Positions 1-8,105 are shown, counted from the stretch's first letter. The stretch: 30,671 nt of DNA from JAFGPJ01 sp964612465 (GCA_964612465.1 CAZTDF010000033.1:1-30671), one strand, 5' to 3'. Notes: a model not told the origin generated them from the sequence alone. Numbers and translations are program-made.

Positions 1-394
1 TTCTCTTCTTCCACGTGGAAGCCGTGTTTGAGTTGTAAGTTGACTTGCAGATACATTAAGTACAAATCACAAACCTCACTCCAACTCTGTCCCTCCACCT
101 AATACGCCTTAGGTGGTTGCCCAGGAACTATGGATACTTTTACACGCCAGTAAGCCAAAATCCAGAAGAGCACCTGACTTCACTTATTTATTTGTACCAA
201 ACTATCCCTATATCCGTCAAGAAAAATGTCAAAAAATATGCCCTAATTTCGAATAAATTCTTCAAAAATACACAAATTCAGCAATTACAGGCTCTTAAAA
301 TGCTCTATAGAGAAATATTTACCCAAAATTCGGTTTTCAGCTAATTTTTTTGTGCTTCACAAGGCCACTTTTTATCTCAACAAACTATCAATAG
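1..394. other. AT-rich gene-free stretch with small palindromes
   Basis: No convincing coding region is visible. The only open frames here start at TTG or run antisense into rpsA, lack a ribosome binding site and have no recognisable protein features. Three symmetrical sites stand out: a perfect 14-base palindrome at 8-21 centred on CACGTG, a hairpin at 95-116 with an 8-bp stem (CCACCTAA/TTAGGTGG) and a 6-base loop, and a 10-base palindrome CTCTATAGAG at 303-312. The hairpin has no adjacent T-run on either strand, so it is not a standard intrinsic terminator. I see no clear terminator for the convergent end of rpsA. Confidence 0.5.
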
Positions 395-2395
395 TTACTC
401 GGTTTTATTCGATTCTGCACTGCTTTCGGCGTTATCATCATCGGTTTGACTATCAGTATCTGTATTTTCCGGAGTCTGCTCAGGTGTGGCCTGCTCGGAC
501 TCTTCCGATGTTTTTAATTCTGTTTGCGGAGAATCCTCAGCCGCTTTTTCCTGTGGTTCATCTTTGGATACGGCCTCAGGCTGTTGACCTTGCTGGTCGT
601 CTGACTTGTCCGGTTCGGCATCAGTGGTTTTGCTTTCGTCAGTAACATCTTTCTGTTTTTTAAGCTGGGCCACATGTGCATCGGAAAGAACTCTCTCAGG
701 ACCTGATGGAGCTCGCTGCCGGCCTGTCTCGGCTGCCTGCTCCTCCTCGGCAGCCCACTTAACCCTTCGCAAACTCAAACCGATTTTACGGGCATCAGTA
801 TCAACCTTAAGAATCTTTACTTCAACTTCGTCGCCGACCTTAACAATATCCTGAGGTTTATCAATCTTGTGGTCGGCGAGTTCCGAAATATGCAAGAGCC
901 CCTCTAATTCCTGTTCGAGTTCAACGAATGCGCCGAAATTAGTAAGCTTTGCCACCTTGCCTTTGATAATATGTCCGGGAATGTATTTATCGGGGATAGC
1001 ATGTATCCAGGGATCTTCTGTCATTTGTTTTATGCCCAGGGAGACCCGCCGCTTTTCTTCATTAACATCCAGAACAATACATTTAATTTCCTGCCCCTTA
1101 TGCAGGGCTTCACCGGGATGGCTGTGCTTTCTTGTCCAGCTTAAATCCGAAATGTGAATCATACCGTCGATTCCCGGCTCTACCTCCACGAAAGCGCCGA
1201 AATTGGTCAAACTACGTACTTTTGCGCTAACAATCGCACCGGACGGATATTTCTGAGAAGCTATCGCCCATGGATTGGTTTGAGTCTGCTTGAGCCCCAG
1301 CGAGATTTCCTGCTTTTCCTTGTTAACACTCAGCACAACGACCTCTATTTCATCACCGAGATTCACAAGCTCGCTCGGATGCGCAAGGCGCTTGGTCCAG
1401 CTCATCTCGCTGATATGCACAAGACCCTCAATACCATCTTCAAGCCGCATGAAAACACCATAGCTCATTACATTTACAACTTTGCCCTTGACCGTTGCCC
1501 CGACAGGATAACGCTGTTCGACATCCTTCCAGGGGCTGGATGTCTTCTGCTTGAAGCCCAGCGAAATCTTCTCGTGCTCTTTATCGACACCGACAACAAT
1601 GCATTCGATCTCCTGATCGAGTTCGACAATTTCCGATGGATGCGATATTCTGCCCCAGCTCAAATCGGAAATGTGCAGCAGACCGTCCAGACCTCCCAAA
1701 TCCACGAACACACCGAAGTCGGCGATGTTTTTCACAATACCCTTTCGCAATTGTCCGACCTCGATTTCCGACAGGATTTTCTCCTTGCTGCTCCGGCGTT
1801 CCTCTTCTATGAGTTTGCGCCTGGATATAACAATGTTTCTGCCTTCTATGTCTATCTTGAGAATCTTGCAATCCACTTCTTTGCCGATGAACCTGCTGAT
1901 ATCGCCCGGCTTCCTGATATCCACCTGAGATGCCGGCAAAAACACAGGCACTCCAATATCCACGAGCAGACCGCCCTTGATCCGTCTTATGACCTTACCC
2001 TTAACAACATCACCCTCTTGTTTCGTATCGAGAATTGTTTTCCAGCCTCTCATGAGGTCGGCTTTGCGTTTGTTCAACAGAATAAGGCCGCTTTCAGAGT
2101 CTGTATCTTCAAGCAGAACTTCGATCTCTTTGCCCGGCTCTATCTCGTCGGGACTGTCAAATTCAATCGCATCGACTATCCCTTCGCTTTTCAGGCCTAC
2201 CTCCACAATAACGTCATTTCCTATCCGCGATACAATAGTTCCTTTAAGAATGGTACCCGGCAGACGTAAATCCACCTTTGTTTGCAGAGCTTCCTCCAGA
2301 AACGCAGTTTCCTGATCACCAAACATCTCGTTGACCTGCTGCTCGAGTTTCTCTTGTGTCAGACCTAACTTATTAACTATATTTCTATCTACCAT
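395..2395 (-). CDS. rpsA: 30S ribosomal protein S1
   Basis: Ribosomal protein S1 binds mRNA on the 30S subunit and helps start translation. The 666-residue product has six S1 (OB-fold) repeats at about 45-112, 128-195, 213-283, 298-370, 385-457 and 472-545. Repeats 3-6 carry the typical FGVFVDL / GLLHISDLSW / ISLGFKQ pattern, while repeats 1 and 2 are more divergent, as usual for the ribosome-binding half. Residues 549-666 form a Glu/Gln/Asp/Ser/Thr-rich disordered tail, longer than in most S1 proteins. I chose the ATG at 2395 (MVDRNIVNK) over an in-frame ATG 33 bases upstream because AGAGGGA lies about 10 bases before it. The identity is secure; the role of the tail is unknown. Confidence 0.96.
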   Translation of the reverse strand: MVDRNIVNKLGLTQEKLEQQVNEMFGDQETAFLEEALQTKVDLRLPGTILKGTIVSRIGNDVIVEVGLKSEGIVDAIEFDSPDEIEPGKEIEVLLEDTDSESGLILLNKRKADLMRGWKTILDTKQEGDVVKGKVIRRIKGGLLVDIGVPVFLPASQVDIRKPGDISRFIGKEVDCKILKIDIEGRNIVISRRKLIEEERRSSKEKILSEIEVGQLRKGIVKNIADFGVFVDLGGLDGLLHISDLSWGRISHPSEIVELDQEIECIVVGVDKEHEKISLGFKQKTSSPWKDVEQRYPVGATVKGKVVNVMSYGVFMRLEDGIEGLVHISEMSWTKRLAHPSELVNLGDEIEVVVLSVNKEKQEISLGLKQTQTNPWAIASQKYPSGAIVSAKVRSLTNFGAFVEVEPGIDGMIHISDLSWTRKHSHPGEALHKGQEIKCIVLDVNEEKRRVSLGIKQMTEDPWIHAIPDKYIPGHIIKGKVAKLTNFGAFVELEQELEGLLHISELADHKIDKPQDIVKVGDEVEVKILKVDTDARKIGLSLRRVKWAAEEEQAAETGRQRAPSGPERVLSDAHVAQLKKQKDVTDESKTTDAEPDKSDDQQGQQPEAVSKDEPQEKAAEDSPQTELKTSEESEQATPEQTPENTDTDSQTDDDNAESSAESNKTE

Positions 2396-2508
2396 CGAAT
2401 TAAATCCCTCTGTGGAGCATGTGTTCACGACTTATCGGCGCCCCACATTTACGCCGATGAGCTTCTGTGCAACATTGCACAAATACTATTTTTCGGTTAA
2501 TCATTATA
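2396..2508 (-). promoter_or_regulatory. rpsA promoter and structured 5' leader
   Basis: On the minus strand a perfect TATAAT (plus 2503-2508) follows an eight-T run; no good -35 box is seen at 16-18 bases. Transcription from it would give a leader of about 100 bases before the rpsA ATG at 2395. The leader holds two inverted repeats: GTGCAA/TTGCAC at plus 2467-2480, and a 7-bp stem ATCGGCG/CGCCGAT at plus 2434-2458 around an 11-base loop. Autoregulation of S1 through its leader is known in E. coli; whether these hairpins do the same is inference. Confidence 0.5.
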
Positions 2509-2637
2509 AAAAAAAGCCATTTGCCCACGCAGCAAATGCAAATTACATCACGCCAATACTTTACCAATCTGACACTTTTAACAGATAATAATAGTTTTTT
2601 CAAGAATGACTTTGTTTTTTTTATGAAAAGCTTTACC

Positions 2638-3483
2638 TCACTCGCCGCCGTGATCAGAAACTTCCAGGTTCTTCACAAACTCGTTTATGATCCAGTCAGG
2701 GGTTGAAGCACCCGCAGTAACGCCGGCCGATTTCCTGCCGGAAAGCACACTTTTATCAAGCTCATTCCAGTTTTGGAGGTGATATGTTTCTTTATTTACT
2801 TTTTTGCACAACTCCGCCAGCCTGCTCGTGTTGGCACTTTCCAGGCCCCCGAGAACAAACATTATGTCCACCTGCCTGCACAACTGTACCGCCGATTCCT
2901 GTCTCTTTATTGCCTCTCTGCACAAAGTATTGATCACTTTCAACTCGCTGAAAGTGCCGCTTGCCATGGCGCCCAGCATCCTGCCGAAGTGGTCAGGACT
3001 TTGCGTCGTCTGGCAAACAACGCCCAGCTTGGCATTTTGAGGCAGCTTATGCAGGTCCGACTCCTCGGTAATGACGATAACATCTTTGGCACAGCCTACA
3101 ACCGCCTGGACTTCGGGATGATTCTCCTCGCCGATGATCACAACTTTATAACCATCCCTTTCGAGTTCGCCGGCTATGTGCTGGACCCTCTTAACCAATA
3201 TGCACGTGGCATCGACAATGTTGAGTCCTTTGTCTTTAAGCCTCGCTATCTGTTTGGGAGCGGCTCCGTGAGATCGTATAAGAACCGTGCCCGAGTGAAT
3301 ATCCTGAACTTTACTTACAGTTTTCAGACCGCTTTTTGCCAGCCGCTCCACCATATCTTTATTATGAATGATAGGGCCGAAACTATAAACATCATTTTCT
3401 TTTATCAGAATCTTTTCAGCAACACTGATAGCGTTTCTAACACCGTGACAAAATCCGCACTTTTCTGCAACTGAGACTTTCAT
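2638..3483 (-). CDS. ispH: 4-hydroxy-3-methylbut-2-enyl diphosphate reductase
   Basis: IspH (LytB) catalyses the last step of the MEP pathway, reducing HMBPP to IPP and DMAPP with a [4Fe-4S] cluster in the cytoplasm. The 281-residue protein has the three cluster cysteines at C12 (CGFCHGV), C94 (VDATC) and C188 (NTLCREAIKRQ), substrate-binding H40, H72 (RSHG) and H122 with E124 (NHPEV), and the S-x-N motif at 217-219 (ESANTSRL). S260 lies in TAGASTPDWI. Length is normal for the short form. I start at the ATG at 3483 (MKVSVAEK), where family similarity begins; an ATG 21 bases upstream is possible, and neither has a clear Shine-Dalgarno. It lies upstream of rpsA on the same strand, 242 bases from its start, an ispH-rpsA neighbourhood also known in other bacteria. 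Confidence 0.95.
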   Translation of the reverse strand: MKVSVAEKCGFCHGVRNAISVAEKILIKENDVYSFGPIIHNKDMVERLAKSGLKTVSKVQDIHSGTVLIRSHGAAPKQIARLKDKGLNIVDATCILVKRVQHIAGELERDGYKVVIIGEENHPEVQAVVGCAKDVIVITEESDLHKLPQNAKLGVVCQTTQSPDHFGRMLGAMASGTFSELKVINTLCREAIKRQESAVQLCRQVDIMFVLGGLESANTSRLAELCKKVNKETYHLQNWNELDKSVLSGRKSAGVTAGASTPDWIINEFVKNLEVSDHGGE

Positions 3484-3671
3484 AAAAACATATTCAAATA
3501 TCAAACCAAAGCTTAAGGCCGTTCAAAATTATATTAACCCTTCCCAAAATTACTCTGGTCAGGATTATTTTAGGATGGAATTTTATACTAAATTGCCGAT
3601 ATAATCTACCAAAACTTTCTTACCCGGGAATCAGCAGTCAAAAAGCTGTTGATATTTTGTTAAGATTATTC

Positions 3672-3699
3672 TTGACGGTTATGCACGAATCGGTTTAAT
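3672..3699 (+). promoter_or_regulatory. Predicted sigma70-type promoter for the OmpA-like gene
   Basis: TTGACG (3672-3677), a 16-base spacer and TTTAAT (3694-3699) lie in the 329-base gap between ispH and the OmpA-like gene. Transcription would start near 3706, giving a leader of about 105 bases that ends in GGAAAGGA before the ATG at 3813. The rest of the gap (3484-3812) is AT-rich with no other feature I can support; a minus-strand TATAAT at plus 3528-3533 could serve ispH but has no matching -35. Confidence 0.45.
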
Positions 3700-3812
3700 T
3701 TGTAGGTGAGGGTCGAGAAAATAAAGTTTGTTAGGTTGTAAAGGCCTATTATTAAATGGCTTGTGTTTTTTAGGGATGGTAAAAATATCTTAATCATCTT
3801 GGAAAGGAATAA

Positions 3813-4595
3813 ATGATGCGAACTGTCAAACTTTCAGTTATTTTTAGTTTATGTGCCTGTGTTTTACTTGTAAATGGCTGCAACTCGGAGCTGCAGGACC
3901 TGCGAATCCAGAACAATACACAGCAAAAGCTCATAGACCAACTTCAGGCCGAGCTGGCGGCAAATACGTTGCGACTCGAGCAGATGAAGAAACAACTCGC
4001 CGCTGCTCAGCAAACCGATAGTATCGAAGTCGAGTCGCTGCAGCAGCAAATTGCCGCACTCGAGGAAGACCTTGCCAAAAAGAAAGAATTGATTGCTTCG
4101 ATGCAGCAAAGGCTGCTTTTGGGCGGAGCGGCACTGCCGGTGGAACTCAGCACTTTACTGGAAGACTTTGCCAAACAACAGCCCGATATGGTTACGTACG
4201 ATTCGAGCCGGGGCGTTGTAAAATTCAAGAGCGACCTGCTTTTCGACAAGGGCAGTGATAATGTGGCGGCATCGGCAATTGAGGCGATAAAATCGCTTAC
4301 TGCAATTCTCAACTCCGAACAAGGCAAGAAATTCGATGTAATAATTGCCGGGCACACCGATGATATTCCTATTCAAAAGCCTGAGACACGAGCAAAACAT
4401 CCTACCAACTGGCACTTATCGGCACATAGAGCAATAGCCGTGCTGAAGGTTATGGAAAGTAACAATATCGAATCAAAGCGTCTGAGCGCACGAGGTTTTG
4501 GTGAATATAGACCGATTGCGGCAAATCAGCCCGGCAAAAAGGGCAATCCGCAAAACAGACGGGTGGAAATTTATATTGTAGCTGAGGGAGTATAA
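3813..4595 (+). CDS. OmpA/MotB-family peptidoglycan-binding lipoprotein
   Basis: A predicted cell-envelope lipoprotein that would tether a membrane to peptidoglycan. Residues 1-22 form a lipoprotein signal with lipobox LVNGC, acylated at C23. Residues about 26-100 are a Gln/Leu/Glu-rich coiled coil. The C-terminal half, about 130-260, is an OmpA-like domain with FDKGSDNV, the peptidoglycan-binding IIAGHTDDIP, WHLSAHRA, LSARGFGEYRP and the closing NRRVEIYI. The Asp of the GHTDD segment and the Arg of NRRVEI are the expected diaminopimelate contacts. Shine-Dalgarno GGAAAGGA precedes tandem ATGs at 3813 and 3816, either of which could start. It is followed 73 bases later by ndk on the same strand. 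There is no N-terminal membrane helix beyond the signal, so a flagellar stator role is unlikely. Confidence 0.88.
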   Translation: MMRTVKLSVIFSLCACVLLVNGCNSELQDLRIQNNTQQKLIDQLQAELAANTLRLEQMKKQLAAAQQTDSIEVESLQQQIAALEEDLAKKKELIASMQQRLLLGGAALPVELSTLLEDFAKQQPDMVTYDSSRGVVKFKSDLLFDKGSDNVAASAIEAIKSLTAILNSEQGKKFDVIIAGHTDDIPIQKPETRAKHPTNWHLSAHRAIAVLKVMESNNIESKRLSARGFGEYRPIAANQPGKKGNPQNRRVEIYIVAEGV

Positions 4596-4601
4596 TATTG
4601 A

Positions 4602-4645
4602 ATTTGCGATTGCCACTTGCCGATTGCCGATTTCAAATCGCAAAT
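4602..4645. repeat. Short intergenic inverted repeat of CGATTTGCGATT type
   Basis: The gap between the OmpA-like gene and ndk is mostly repetitive. ATTTGCGATT (4602-4611) is repeated inverted as AATCGCAAAT (4636-4645). Inside lie two copies of CGATTGCC and the 13-base palindrome CGATTTCAAATCG (4628-4640), and two further AAATCG units follow to about 4657. It looks like a degenerate dispersed intergenic element rather than a terminator, since no T-run follows. A genome-wide copy count is needed to prove dispersal. Confidence 0.55.
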
Positions 4646-4668
4646 CGAAAATCGAAAACTTCTCTTGA

Positions 4669-5142
4669 ATGATAGAGCGCACTTTAATCATTATCAAGCC
4701 GGATGGTATACAGCGGCATTTGGCTGGCCAGATTATCTCGCGGCTTGAAAAAAAAGGCCTGAAACTCGTCGCGGCAAAATTTATGCAAATCCCTGCCGAA
4801 CTGGCCCGTCAACATTATGCCGCCCATCAGGATAAGCAGTTTTTTGCCCCGGCAGTGAAGTTTATGAGTTCGGCGCCGTCGCTTTTAATGGTATGGGAAG
4901 CTGACGGCTGCGTAGATATGGTTCGCAAAATGATAGGCAGTACCTTCGGATATGAAGCCCAGCCGGGTACTATTCGCGGAGACTTCGGCTGCTCCCAAAG
5001 ATATAACCTCATTCACGGATCGGACAGCCCGGAATCAGCCCTGAAAGAAATCAAGTTATTCTTCGAACCCGATGAAATAGTCGATTATGAGCTGTCGGAT
5101 GCTCCATGGCTCTACAGCAAAAGAATTAGTCCGAAAAAGTAA
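4669..5142 (+). CDS. ndk: Nucleoside diphosphate kinase
   Basis: Ndk transfers the gamma phosphate of ATP to nucleoside diphosphates through a phospho-histidine, balancing NTP and dNTP pools in the cytoplasm. The 157-residue protein starts ERTLIIIKPDGIQR (K10 contacts phosphate) and carries the active site NLIHGSDS with catalytic H116. Y50, T92 and N113 also match family positions. Compared with the common 140-150-residue form it has a slightly extended C-terminus (LSDAPWLYSKRISPKK), where the usual WI/WLY motif is present. No strong Shine-Dalgarno precedes the ATG at 4669; the start is set by similarity from residue 2. It may be co-transcribed with the upstream OmpA-like gene. Confidence 0.96.
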   Translation: MIERTLIIIKPDGIQRHLAGQIISRLEKKGLKLVAAKFMQIPAELARQHYAAHQDKQFFAPAVKFMSSAPSLLMVWEADGCVDMVRKMIGSTFGYEAQPGTIRGDFGCSQRYNLIHGSDSPESALKEIKLFFEPDEIVDYELSDAPWLYSKRISPKK

Positions 5143-5255
5143 GGCTTTACCGGCTTTCCTTATAGAAGATCCCAGCCAGGGTCTCGGGAGCCTGACAAAA
5201 GCAATCCACGCAATAGCTTAAAAGCTATATGAAATTAGGAAAAAACGCTTTTTGC

Positions 5256-5284
5256 TTGAATAAGTTTCGTTTTTATAGTAAAAT
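5256..5284 (+). promoter_or_regulatory. Predicted promoter for the beta-helix protein gene
   Basis: TTGAAT (5256-5261), a 17-base spacer and TAAAAT (5279-5284) lie 43 bases upstream of the ATG at 5327. The surroundings are very AT-rich, so a chance match is possible. A small inverted repeat, ATAGCTT/AAGCTAT at 5213-5228, lies between ndk and this site. Confidence 0.35.
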
Positions 5285-5326
5285 AAATATTTATTAATTG
5301 ATACTCTACTGGAGGTGGATATTAGG

Positions 5327-7756
5327 ATGAAAAAGCTTGTTTGTGCCCTCATATGGCTGTTGCCGGTTTTCACATCTCAGGCAATAACAATCACTGTCGA
5401 CGATAACGGACCTGCGGACTTCGATAACATTCAGGATGCAATCGACTATTCCGTACACGGTGATACGATTGTTGTCAAGCCCGGCAACTACAACCGGATG
5501 GTTTTATTCAACAACAAGTCTGTTACGCTTATGAGCGAAAATCCCAATGACCTGGCCGTCGTCCAATCAACGATTATTGCTGTCGATTCGGGCTACAGCG
5601 TGAGTTTCGATTTCGGAGAGGGTCGTAATTCGGTCCTTACAGGCTTTACTATTACCGGCTGGGGCATCCACTGTTACGGTACTTCGCCGACAATCTCAAT
5701 GAACATTATCAGGGGTTGCGACGGTCACGGCATCCACGGAGAAGACAACGCTGCACCTGTGATCTCGGGCAATACGATAAGTTCCAACGCCGGCTACGGG
5801 ATATACTATTGTGACGGACCGATAGAATACAATACTATATCGGAAAACAAAGGCGGTATAGCTTATTCTAACGGGCCAATAATCGGCAACAATATTACGA
5901 AAAACTTCGACAACAGTTCAAACAACAGCGGCGGCGCTCTGTTTTTCTGCAAGGGTCTGATTGCCGGCAACAAACTTGTCGAAAATCATGCACGGTACAA
6001 TGGTGGTGCATGCTACCAATGTACAGGTCACATCACGGGCAACAGGATCATTGGAAATACGAGCCAGAATGCGGGCGGTGCGCTAAGTCATTGCCGCGGC
6101 AGAATCACCAATAACATTATTGCCGGCAACAAGTCCAGAAACGGCGGCGGCTTATTCGGTTGTTCCCAAATATACAACAATACCATTGTGGGCAACATCG
6201 CCGAAGAGAACGGTGCAGCTATAAGCCAGTCCCCGGGTTATATCAGAAACAATATAATAGCATTTAACAGTGCAAACCTCATCGGCGGGATTTATGGACA
6301 AGGTACGAGTTCTTACAATGCGTTCTGCTCGAATGAAGGCGGAAACTTCGGTGGCGGCGTATCGAACGGCCCGGGTGATATTATCATTAACGACCCGCTT
6401 TTTGCCAGTAACGGTTACTGGGACAACAACGAAACGCCCGATGAAAGCGACGACTCCTGGGTCGATGGAGACTACCACGTCACATCTCAAGCCGGCAGAT
6501 GGAACCCCGTTGACCAAAGCTGGATTAGCGACAGTCTCACCAGCCCCTGCATAGATGCCGGCGGTGAACCTAATGACCCTAATTCAGACTGGACGGCGGA
6601 ATTGTGGCCGCACGGCAGGCGCATCAATATCGGTGCTTATGGCGGAACGAACCAGGCAAGTATGTCACTGTCGGATGCCGGTAATATTGCCGACCTGAAT
6701 CCGGATGTGAACGATGCCAACGACTGGGTGGATTACAACGATATGTTACTGTTGGCGGACAAGTGGTTATCCAATGAAGTCCCGTTAGCCGAAGACCTGG
6801 ACAGAAATGGAATAGTAGATTTCGCAGATTATGCGATTCTTGTAAACAACTTCCAGCCGAAGATATTCCCCCCGCAGCCGCCGGATCCCAATCCTATGAC
6901 TTGGCAGACCCCACCTTACGCAACCTCAAGAACTGCAATTGAAATGGCAGCAACAATCGCCACTTCATCCGACGACAGCAGTGTGGAGTACTATTTTGAA
7001 TGTATTTCTCTCGGCGGGCATGACAGCGGCTGGCAGGAGGAGCCGAATTACACGGACACTGGCCTGACTGCCGGCACGGAATACTCCTACATGGTCAAAG
7101 CTCGCAACACAGCCAATCTCGCCGAAACCGCTTCCTCAGAACTGAGTTCGGCAACCACCTTTCCTGAGGATACCACACCTCCGAGCCCTAATCCGGCGAC
7201 GTGGCAAAATGCGCCTTATGTCTCTTCAGCCAATTCAATTCGTATGGTAGCTACAACAGCATCCGATGAAAACGGTGTAGAGTATTATTTCGCCTGCACC
7301 TCAAATCCGGCATATAACAGCAACTGGCAGGATAATTCCGTCTACCAGCTAACTTCTCTGCCGAAGGGCACATACAGCTTCGTTGTAAAAGTTCGGGACA
7401 AATCACCCAATCAAAATACGACCGGCGATTCGGTCCAGGTCACCGTCGATCTCCAGCCTCCAACGCCTGATCCCATGCGTTGGGCCCCTGGCGGCGAACC
7501 TCGCGAAGTCTCTGGCGGCGGCGGAACCTTCGATTACTGGGCTGAGATGACTGCGGCGGAAGCTACAGATCCCGGCGGTAACGTGCAGTATTTCTTCGAG
7601 TGTACTAGCCGGTCCGGCTTCAACAGCACCTGGCAAAGCTCAAGCACATACAGAGTAAAAGTTGGAAGAAGCGGACAAGTTCAGACTTTCCGTGTTAAAG
7701 CACGTGACATCTACGGCAACCAGACTGCCCCGTCGCCCGAGCTGCCGGCCATTTAA
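5327..7756 (+). CDS. Secreted right-handed beta-helix protein with dockerin-like and Ig-like modules
   Basis: A secreted 809-residue protein likely to bind or act on polysaccharide. Residues 1-20 are a signal peptide ending SQA. Residues about 25-430 form a right-handed parallel beta-helix: it opens with ITVDDNGPADFDNIQDAI and then runs in short turns of the pattern GNxI...N.GG, as in DUF1565 and polysaccharide lyase-like proteins. About 447-505 is a pair of dockerin-like or EF-hand-like segments (DVNDANDWVDYNDMLLLADK and EDLDRNGIVDFADYAILV). Three repeats of about 95 residues begin near 515, 618 and 710, each with P-x-P-x-x-W, YYFECTS or a close variant, and W-Q. The ATG at 5327 is preferred over a GTG at 5315 because GGAGGTG sits nine bases upstream of it. 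No catalytic residues can be assigned. Confidence 0.85.
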   Translation: MKKLVCALIWLLPVFTSQAITITVDDNGPADFDNIQDAIDYSVHGDTIVVKPGNYNRMVLFNNKSVTLMSENPNDLAVVQSTIIAVDSGYSVSFDFGEGRNSVLTGFTITGWGIHCYGTSPTISMNIIRGCDGHGIHGEDNAAPVISGNTISSNAGYGIYYCDGPIEYNTISENKGGIAYSNGPIIGNNITKNFDNSSNNSGGALFFCKGLIAGNKLVENHARYNGGACYQCTGHITGNRIIGNTSQNAGGALSHCRGRITNNIIAGNKSRNGGGLFGCSQIYNNTIVGNIAEENGAAISQSPGYIRNNIIAFNSANLIGGIYGQGTSSYNAFCSNEGGNFGGGVSNGPGDIIINDPLFASNGYWDNNETPDESDDSWVDGDYHVTSQAGRWNPVDQSWISDSLTSPCIDAGGEPNDPNSDWTAELWPHGRRINIGAYGGTNQASMSLSDAGNIADLNPDVNDANDWVDYNDMLLLADKWLSNEVPLAEDLDRNGIVDFADYAILVNNFQPKIFPPQPPDPNPMTWQTPPYATSRTAIEMAATIATSSDDSSVEYYFECISLGGHDSGWQEEPNYTDTGLTAGTEYSYMVKARNTANLAETASSELSSATTFPEDTTPPSPNPATWQNAPYVSSANSIRMVATTASDENGVEYYFACTSNPAYNSNWQDNSVYQLTSLPKGTYSFVVKVRDKSPNQNTTGDSVQVTVDLQPPTPDPMRWAPGGEPREVSGGGGTFDYWAEMTAAEATDPGGNVQYFFECTSRSGFNSTWQSSSTYRVKVGRSGQVQTFRVKARDIYGNQTAPSPELPAI

Positions 7757-7859
7757 TAAATACAAAACAAAACGCACAAGCCGGACTGTCACGATGATTG
7801 TTCTGGTATTTGCACTTGCGGATTAATCCGGCTCCGGCGGCAAGCCCGAATCGATTTAG

Positions 7860-8090
7860 CGAGTCACAGGCAGCAGGAGAAAAATCAACGCCCGGTCCAG
7901 AAAGAAAAACGCCAACTCCTCGGACTGGCAGCTCCGGCAGGATTTCGACATCAAGTCGCTGTGGTCCGCCGATATTCGCTGCTCCCGGAAAAAACCGCCC
8001 CTGCAGGCCCGGGACGGCATGGCCGCGGCGAACGACCGGTTGTACCTCGCTACTAAAAGTGGCAAAGTGCTTTGTTTTGACAAACAATAG
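7860..8090 (+). pseudogene. Decayed C-terminus of a PQQ-type beta-propeller protein
   Basis: The frame that ends with TAG at 8088-8090 reads LWSADIR, then KPPLQARDGMAAANDRLYLA and TKSGKVLCFDKQ. This is the last-blade signature of planctomycete PQQ-like propeller proteins (LQARxMAAANGRLYLATKxGKVLCF). In the same frame a stop lies just upstream at 7857-7859 and another at 7824-7826, and no start codon or ribosome binding site precedes the conserved part. I take it as a remnant of a gene lost by deletion. It is not a simple copy of the intact propeller gene at 12819-15947, whose C-terminus reads differently (VTLENGQVLCLGNS). The 7757-7859 stretch holds nothing else I can support. An overlapping 105-codon frame looks like a shadow. 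Confidence 0.6.
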
Positions 8091-8105
8091 CGAATCGGGT
8101 ATCGT
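8077..8105 (+). promoter_or_regulatory. Predicted promoter for the ABC / propeller / methyltransferase cluster
   Basis: A consensus TTGACA (8077-8082), a 17-base spacer and TATCGT (8100-8105) lie 50 bases upstream of the first gene of the cluster. The -35 box falls on the last codons of the propeller remnant, so the promoter may have arisen or been kept during its decay. The -10 box is only a moderate match. Confidence 0.4.

Noticed and set aside
117..344. 75-codon frame in the AT-rich start of the window
   Set aside because: Starts at TTG with no Shine-Dalgarno; Tyr/Lys/Asn-rich composition is expected of random AT-rich DNA.
1154..2269. 371-codon plus-strand open frame opposite rpsA
   Set aside because: It lies entirely antisense to a secure ribosomal protein gene, has no recognisable domain or ribosome binding site, and its composition is what the complement of S1 repeats would give.
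2773..3474. 233-codon plus-strand frame opposite ispH
   Set aside because: Antisense to a gene with all catalytic residues in place; no domain seen.
3813..4595. Flagellar stator MotB
   Set aside because: It has a lipoprotein signal in place of the MotB membrane helix with its proton-binding Asp, and no motA lies beside it.
5327..7756. Cellulosome component because of the dockerin-like pair
   Set aside because: No cohesin or scaffoldin is present in the window, and such EF-hand-like pairs are frequent in planctomycete secreted proteins without cellulosomes.
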